Shown here piece by piece: positions 22,174 to 25,379 of a stretch of 25,379 nucleotides of DNA (positions are counted from its first letter, which is position 1; the number at the start of each line of letters is the position of its first letter). Both the position numbers and the translations under genes were made by a program. The DNA lies in NCBI GenBank assembly GCA_002730485.1, contig PCAH01000027.1:1-25379 (forward strand). Reading direction: 5' to 3'. The notes under the pieces are model-generated. The model had not been told where the DNA came from. It searched no databases and saw only the letters and a program-made list of their open reading frames with translations. This stretch comes from Dehalococcoidia bacterium (GTDB lineage Bacteria; Chloroflexota; Dehalococcoidia; UBA3495).

Positions 22174-23109
22174 TTGGAGATAGGAATATCAATTCCCCGG
22201 ATACCAGACGTTCCAGGTCTGAGACGGTTCGTGGAAACAGCAGAGAACCTGGGCTTTGAATCGGTCTTGGCGGGCGACCACATCGTGCTGCCGACGGCGG
22301 GCACCAACCAGTATCCCTACACTGCAGATGGGTCCTTTTCTCGGCCATCCAGCGAGCCGTTCCTGGAGACCATGACCCTACTGGGATTCCTGGCGGCCTG
22401 CACCAACCGGATCAAGCTGGGCAGCACCGTGATCATCCTGCCCTACCGGAATCCCGTGGTACAGGCCAAGATGTTCGCCTCGTTGGACGTCTTGACCAAC
22501 GGCCGGATGATCTGCGGCGTTGGCGTGGGCTGGCTGGAGAAAGAGTTTGAGATCCTGGGACTAGACTACCACCAGCGGGGTGCCATGACCGACGAGTTCC
22601 TGGGTATCATGCAGGCTCTATGGAGTCAGCCCAACCCGGAGTTCCACGGCAAGTACTACGACATGGACGGCATCCAATTTGAGCCAAAGCCGATCCAGCA
22701 GCCCGGGGTTCCGGTCTGGGTGGGCGGCCACACCAAGGCGGCTTTACGGCGCACTGCCAGGTACGGAAGTTGTTGGCATACCACACGCCAGACGCCCGAG
22801 TTCGTGGCTGAGAACATGCCATATCTGCGGGAGCGAGTGGAGAAAGAGGGCCGAGACCAGTCCGAAGTCACGGTGTCACTGAAACGCAGTCTGCATTTCA
22901 CCGACATAGGGATGAACGAAGGCGGGTACGTGCGGAGCGGCGGCTCGTTGGTCGCCAGCACCCAGGAAGTCCTTGATGACCTTCACGCCTGCCAAGAGAT
23001 CGGTATCGACCAGTTAACCTACGATTTTCGGGTGGAGAGTGTGCCGGACTGCATCAGAGTGATGGAACACATAGCAGAGCATGTGCTGCCGGTGGCGAGT
23101 CGCCTCTAA
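22174..23109 (+). CDS. Luciferase-like monooxygenase, probably F420- or FMN-dependent
   Basis: TIM-barrel oxidoreductase of 311 residues of the bacterial luciferase-like superfamily, resembling the TIGR03619 F420-dependent group. Blocks: GISIPRIPDVPGLRRFVETAENLGFESVLAGDH, ACTNRIKLGSTVIILPYRNPVVQAKMFASLDVLTNGR, GVGVGWLEKEFEILGLDYHQRG, MDGIQFEPKPIQQPGVPVWVGGHTKAALRRTARYG. Together these form the flavin/deazaflavin pocket; the cofactor cannot be fixed by eye. Start: the TTG at 22174, with GGAGG 8 nt upstream, is preferred over the TTG at 22159 that lies before the Shine-Dalgarno. SAR202-type genomes carry many such genes for oxidation of recalcitrant organic matter, which is background knowledge and not shown here. 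Cytosolic, transcribed alone. Confidence 0.88.
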   Translation: MEIGISIPRIPDVPGLRRFVETAENLGFESVLAGDHIVLPTAGTNQYPYTADGSFSRPSSEPFLETMTLLGFLAACTNRIKLGSTVIILPYRNPVVQAKMFASLDVLTNGRMICGVGVGWLEKEFEILGLDYHQRGAMTDEFLGIMQALWSQPNPEFHGKYYDMDGIQFEPKPIQQPGVPVWVGGHTKAALRRTARYGSCWHTTRQTPEFVAENMPYLRERVEKEGRDQSEVTVSLKRSLHFTDIGMNEGGYVRSGGSLVASTQEVLDDLHACQEIGIDQLTYDFRVESVPDCIRVMEHIAEHVLPVASRL

Positions 23110-23163
23110 GATGTAGGGGTTGGGTTGGTAGCTTTGGGTGTAGATGGTTTGTTTAGAACCGTT

Positions 23164-23201
23164 GCCCCCACCCTAACCCTCTCCCTTGCCAGGGGGAGGG
23201 G
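23164..23201. repeat. Dispersed CCCTAACCCTCTCCC-type hairpin repeat
   Basis: CCCCCACCCTAACCCTCTCC followed by CTTGCCAGGGGGAGGGG; stem CCCTCTCCCT (23177-23186) / AGGGGGAGGG (23191-23200), 10 bp with one G-U, 4-nt loop. I know near-identical sequences as a widespread intergenic element in many environmental bacterial genomes, so this is probably a REP-like repeat and not gene-specific. Confidence 0.6.
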
Positions 23202-23241
23202 ATTGTTATTGATGGTTCGATTTGCGAGGTATTCCGAGGCA

Positions 23242-23270
23242 CCGTTCGTCCTGAGCCCGTCGAAGGACGC
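23242..23270. repeat. Dispersed GTTCGTCCTGAGC-type palindromic repeat
   Basis: CGTTCGTCCTGAGCCCGTCG then AAGGACG: an imperfect palindrome (CGTCCT 23247-23252 / AGGACG 23264-23269) identical in style to the common GTCCTGAGCxxGTCGAAGGAC element scattered between genes in diverse bacteria. It lies 40 nt from the previous repeat element. Role unknown. Confidence 0.6.
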
Positions 23271-23296
23271 GCATAAGTCAGATTGCGTTGGTCGGT

Positions 23297-23803
23297 TTAT
23301 AGACCGCTGTCTTTGAATGACTTGGCTCGTTTGACCAATTCCTCGTTGGTGTGGGCCATCTGGGCGATCTGCTTTTCCGTGACCTCCCGTTTCACCGAGG
23401 CTGGTGCTCCGGTGACGAACGAACGGTCCGGGACTTGGGTCCCGCCCAGCACCACCGAGTTGGCGGCGACAAGGCAGTTTTCCCCCAGGACAACCCTGTT
23501 CAAGATGGTGCAGTTGTTGCCCAACAGAGAGCCCTTGCCCACCCGATCGCAGTGGACCACCACCGAGTGACCAACCGAAACGTGATCCTCAATGGTCAAT
23601 GCGTTGCCATGGATCACAGACCCCTCTTGAATATTTACGTAATCGCCGATGACTATGGCATCCGGGCTATCACCACGGATGGTCACGCCGGGCCAGATGC
23701 TGGCAAACTCTCCAATCTCAACATTGCCGACAACATAGGCAAATTCGCTGACCCAGGCCGTGTCGGCCACCTTGGGCGTGATTCCCTCTAAGGTTCGAAT
23801 CAA
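23297..23803 (-). CDS. Gamma-carbonic-anhydrase-like hexapeptide-repeat protein
   Basis: Left-handed beta-helix protein of 168 residues (YrdA/PaaY/CaiE-like). Hexapeptide coils are evident: VVGNVEIGEFASIWPGVTIRGD, IVIGDYVNIQEGSVIHG, LTIEDHVSVGHSVVVH, VGKGSLLGNNCTILNRVVLGENCLV, then GAPASVKREVTEKQ and a C-terminal helix. The three zinc-ligand His of the gamma class are in place (VIHG, VGHS, VVHC). Forms trimers; carbonic anhydrase activity varies in the family and cannot be assumed. The start is a TTG at 23803 with GGAGG 6 nt upstream on the reverse strand. A TATAAT box at 23918-23923 is a possible promoter, otherwise it is read through from smpB 173 nt upstream. Confidence 0.88.
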   Translation of the reverse strand: MIRTLEGITPKVADTAWVSEFAYVVGNVEIGEFASIWPGVTIRGDSPDAIVIGDYVNIQEGSVIHGNALTIEDHVSVGHSVVVHCDRVGKGSLLGNNCTILNRVVLGENCLVAANSVVLGGTQVPDRSFVTGAPASVKREVTEKQIAQMAHTNEELVKRAKSFKDSGL

Positions 23804-23917
23804 ATCAATCCTCCAAGTCTCGTGGGTTTTCGTATCCGGAGGTCATGGGTTTGCCGGATGCGTCAATCACAGATATCAAGCAGATGCCAAGCCGTAGGGA
23901 CTTGGTGCCAGCGGTAG

Positions 23918-23923
23918 ATTATA
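23918..23923 (-). promoter_or_regulatory. Candidate -10 box (TATAAT) for the hexapeptide-repeat gene
   Basis: Perfect TATAAT on the reverse strand 115 nt before the TTG start; no good -35 is seen 16-18 nt away. Weak call. Confidence 0.25.
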
Positions 23924-23976
23924 GCCTACGGGTAAGTGTCTGGGCAGGACGGGGTTGGGACCAGAGGAAAAAGCAC

Positions 23977-24504
23977 TTATTCCCTGAGGGAACCAACCGC
24001 ACGTTTGGCTTCGCGGTCCATATCCCGGTCTCGGATGGCGTGCCGCTTGTCGAACTGCCTCTTACCTCGGGCCAGTCCCAGCTCGATCTTGGCGTGGTGG
24101 CGTTTGATGTAAACGCGCAGGGCCACTATGGTCAGGCCTTTCTCAGCCACCGTGGCAGACATCTTCTGTATCTCAGCCCGGTGCAGTAGAAGTTTGCGGT
24201 TTCGTTTGGGGTCGTGGTTGTATCGGCTTGCGGGGTCGTACGGGGCGATGTAAGCGTTGTTCAGCCACATCTCGCCATCGACAGCCCTGGCATAGGCATC
24301 ACTAAGGTCTATCTTCCCCGCCCGCACGGACTTGATCTCGGTCCCAGTCAGCAGAATACCCGCCTCGTAGCGTTCCAGAATCTCGTAATTGAAAAATGCC
24401 CTACGATTGGACGCGACCGGGTGATAGTCTTTCTCCGGCGCTTTTTGCTGCGCCGCCTTCTTACCTGTCGGTGCTGTTGGAGTCGATGATTTCTTCTTAG
24501 CCAT
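23977..24504 (-). CDS. smpB: SsrA (tmRNA)-binding protein SmpB
   Basis: Essential partner of tmRNA in rescuing stalled ribosomes. It is 175 residues: the core from about residue 32 matches SmpB (NRRAFFNYEILERYEAGILL, then LTGTEIKSVRAGKIDLSDAY, WLNNAYIAPYDPASRYNHDP, RNRKLLLHRAEI, KGLTIVALRVYIKRHHAKIELGLARGK, and the KRHAIRDRDMDREAKRAV tail that enters the mRNA channel). The first 25 residues are a Lys/Ala/Pro/Gln-rich extension absent in E. coli, probably disordered. The start ATG is 9 nt after the stop of the protease gene, so the two form an operon. No Shine-Dalgarno is clear. No tmRNA gene was seen in this window. Confidence 0.95.
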   Translation of the reverse strand: MAKKKSSTPTAPTGKKAAQQKAPEKDYHPVASNRRAFFNYEILERYEAGILLTGTEIKSVRAGKIDLSDAYARAVDGEMWLNNAYIAPYDPASRYNHDPKRNRKLLLHRAEIQKMSATVAEKGLTIVALRVYIKRHHAKIELGLARGKRQFDKRHAIRDRDMDREAKRAVGSLRE

Positions 24505-24513
24505 AACCGATTA

Positions 24514-25379
24514 CTACTTATTTTGAGCCGCGGTGCCTTCCCCTAGTTCTTGCTTCAATATCTCGATGGCCCGGTCAAGATGCAGGTCTTCGTCTTCATC
24601 CTCATCGATCGTTTCCAGCAGCACATCCGGTGTGATGCCCTCACCTTCGATCAACGATCCATTTGGTGTGAACCAGCGGGCGGTGGTGAAGTTCACCCCA
24701 GAGCCGTCATCCAATGGCCACAGGTTTGTGACGCTGCCCTTGCCAAAGGTGGTCGCCCCGATGACCGTTGCCCGGTCATTATCGATCATCGCGCCGGTGA
24801 ATACCTCACTTGCGCTGGCGCTGAACTCATTCACCAAGACCACCATGGGTATATCCAGAGCTTTCCCTCCGGATTTTACGCCCCAATTCCTTCTGTTGCC
24901 CTTGGCGTCGATCTGGTACAACACCAATCCATCATCAATGAATTGGCTGGTTACATCAACAACAGACGAAACCAATCCGCCTGGGTTATTGCGGAGGTCC
25001 AATACTATTCCCAGGCCTTTGGAACGTTCGAACCGTTCCAAAGCCTCTTCCAGTTCGTCATTGGTCGAGCCCGTAAAGCCCGACATCCGGAGATGGCCGA
25101 TTCGTCCCACTTGCATCAGAAGATTGACGCTTTCCAATTGGATGATGTCCCGCTCGATCTCTACTGAAACCGGTTCGGCGCTGCTGAGATGCCGCAAGAG
25201 TATAGTAACCGTAGTGCCTTCTTCACCCCTGATCAACCGCACCACTTCCAGCAATGACATCCTTTGGATACTGACGCCGTCAACTTCCAGGATGATGTCA
25301 CCTGGTCTAACCCCAGCCGCCTCAGCGGGGGTGTCTGGCATTGGAGCCAGGATGGTTATCGCCCCATCTCTTATGCCTA
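24514..25379 (-). CDS. C-terminal processing peptidase (S41, CtpA-like), N-terminus outside window
   Basis: The frame is open to the window edge; at least 288 residues are present and the N-terminus, with any signal peptide, is missing. First comes a PDZ domain (GIRDGAITILAPMPDTPAE, then AAGVRPGDIILEVDGVSI), then the protease domain: IGHLRMSGFTGSTNDELEEA, GIVLDLRNNPGGLVSSVVDV, the catalytic Ser in NEFSASASEVF, and the catalytic Lys in IGATTFGKGSVTN. The C-terminal part reads FTTARWFTPNGSLIEGEGITPDV and ends in an acidic EDEDEDLHLDRA helix typical of the family. These serine-lysine enzymes cleave C-termini of envelope proteins, on the outer face of the cytoplasmic membrane. It leads an operon with smpB (9-nt gap). 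Confidence 0.93.
   Translation of the reverse strand, partial: GIRDGAITILAPMPDTPAEAAGVRPGDIILEVDGVSIQRMSLLEVVRLIRGEEGTTVTILLRHLSSAEPVSVEIERDIIQLESVNLLMQVGRIGHLRMSGFTGSTNDELEEALERFERSKGLGIVLDLRNNPGGLVSSVVDVTSQFIDDGLVLYQIDAKGNRRNWGVKSGGKALDIPMVVLVNEFSASASEVFTGAMIDNDRATVIGATTFGKGSVTNLWPLDDGSGVNFTTARWFTPNGSLIEGEGITPDVLLETIDEDEDEDLHLDRAIEILKQELGEGTAAQNK

Noticed and set aside
24550..25167. Plus-strand open frame opposite the S41 protease
   Set aside because: Protease and PDZ motifs are unmistakable on the other strand.

Overview
The window looks like a piece of a bacterial chromosome of moderate GC, most likely from an uncultured Chloroflexota of the Dehalococcoidia/SAR202 type. This placement is an inference. 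It rests on a short YidC without the large periplasmic domain, a Bacillus-type PurF with Fe-S cysteines, frequent GTG/TTG starts, and a mix of flavin/F420 luciferase-like oxidoreductase, 4,5-dihydroxyphthalate decarboxylase-like protein, MFS exporter and lamin-tail lipoprotein. No 16S gene is present to confirm it.

Left part (1-8.96 kb), accessory: the start of an ABM/HmoA-like monooxygenase (minus, cut by the window edge), a small membrane protein, an HNH nuclease, an MFS transporter with His-rich ends, a dihydroxyphthalate decarboxylase-like protein, a decayed duplicate of a KOW-domain gene, a DUF3054-like membrane protein, the intact KOW gene and a small alpha/beta-barrel protein. From about 5.5 to 8.96 kb lies what looks like an integrated element: a minus-strand set (excisionase-type HTH protein, small membrane protein, lipoprotein) faces away from a plus-strand pair (zinc-ribbon protein overlapping a tyrosine integrase by 4 nt). 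The integrase ends about 100 bp from the 3' end of a tRNA-Leu(CAA), the classic geometry for integration at a tRNA. The far attachment site was not found.

Centre (9.1-13.9 kb), core: a HIT hydrolase and an unknown protein, then rpmH (a 45-codon gene with GTG start and a near-perfect promoter), rnpA, yidD, a PQQ-type beta-propeller lipoprotein, yidC and jag/khpB. This is the usual rpmH-rnpA-yidD-yidC-jag series for ribosome/RNase P components and membrane protein insertion. dnaA is not next to it, and an extra lipoprotein gene sits between yidD and yidC. yidC and jag overlap by 107 nt.

Right-centre (14.1-20.0 kb): purF, purM and purH carry out steps 1, 5 and the last two steps of purine synthesis; purN is not between them. 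A family-2 glycosyltransferase and an SDR oxidoreductase follow on the same strand and end at a strong terminator.

Right part (20.1-25.4 kb): a protein made of two copies of an unrecognised HYHYGP domain, a Pro/Thr-rich lipoprotein whose lamin-tail domain is split by one in-frame TAG, a luciferase-like oxidoreductase, two dispersed intergenic hairpin repeats, a gamma-carbonic-anhydrase-like hexapeptide protein, smpB, and the C-terminal part of an S41 processing protease that runs off the window.

The observations most worth a second look are the TAG-split lamin-tail gene, the duplicated HYHYGP protein, the KOW pseudogene/gene pair, the zinc-ribbon/integrase module, and the candidate leaderless purF promoter. 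I saw no CRISPR array, rRNA or clear insertion sequence, and no system that I can call new with confidence.
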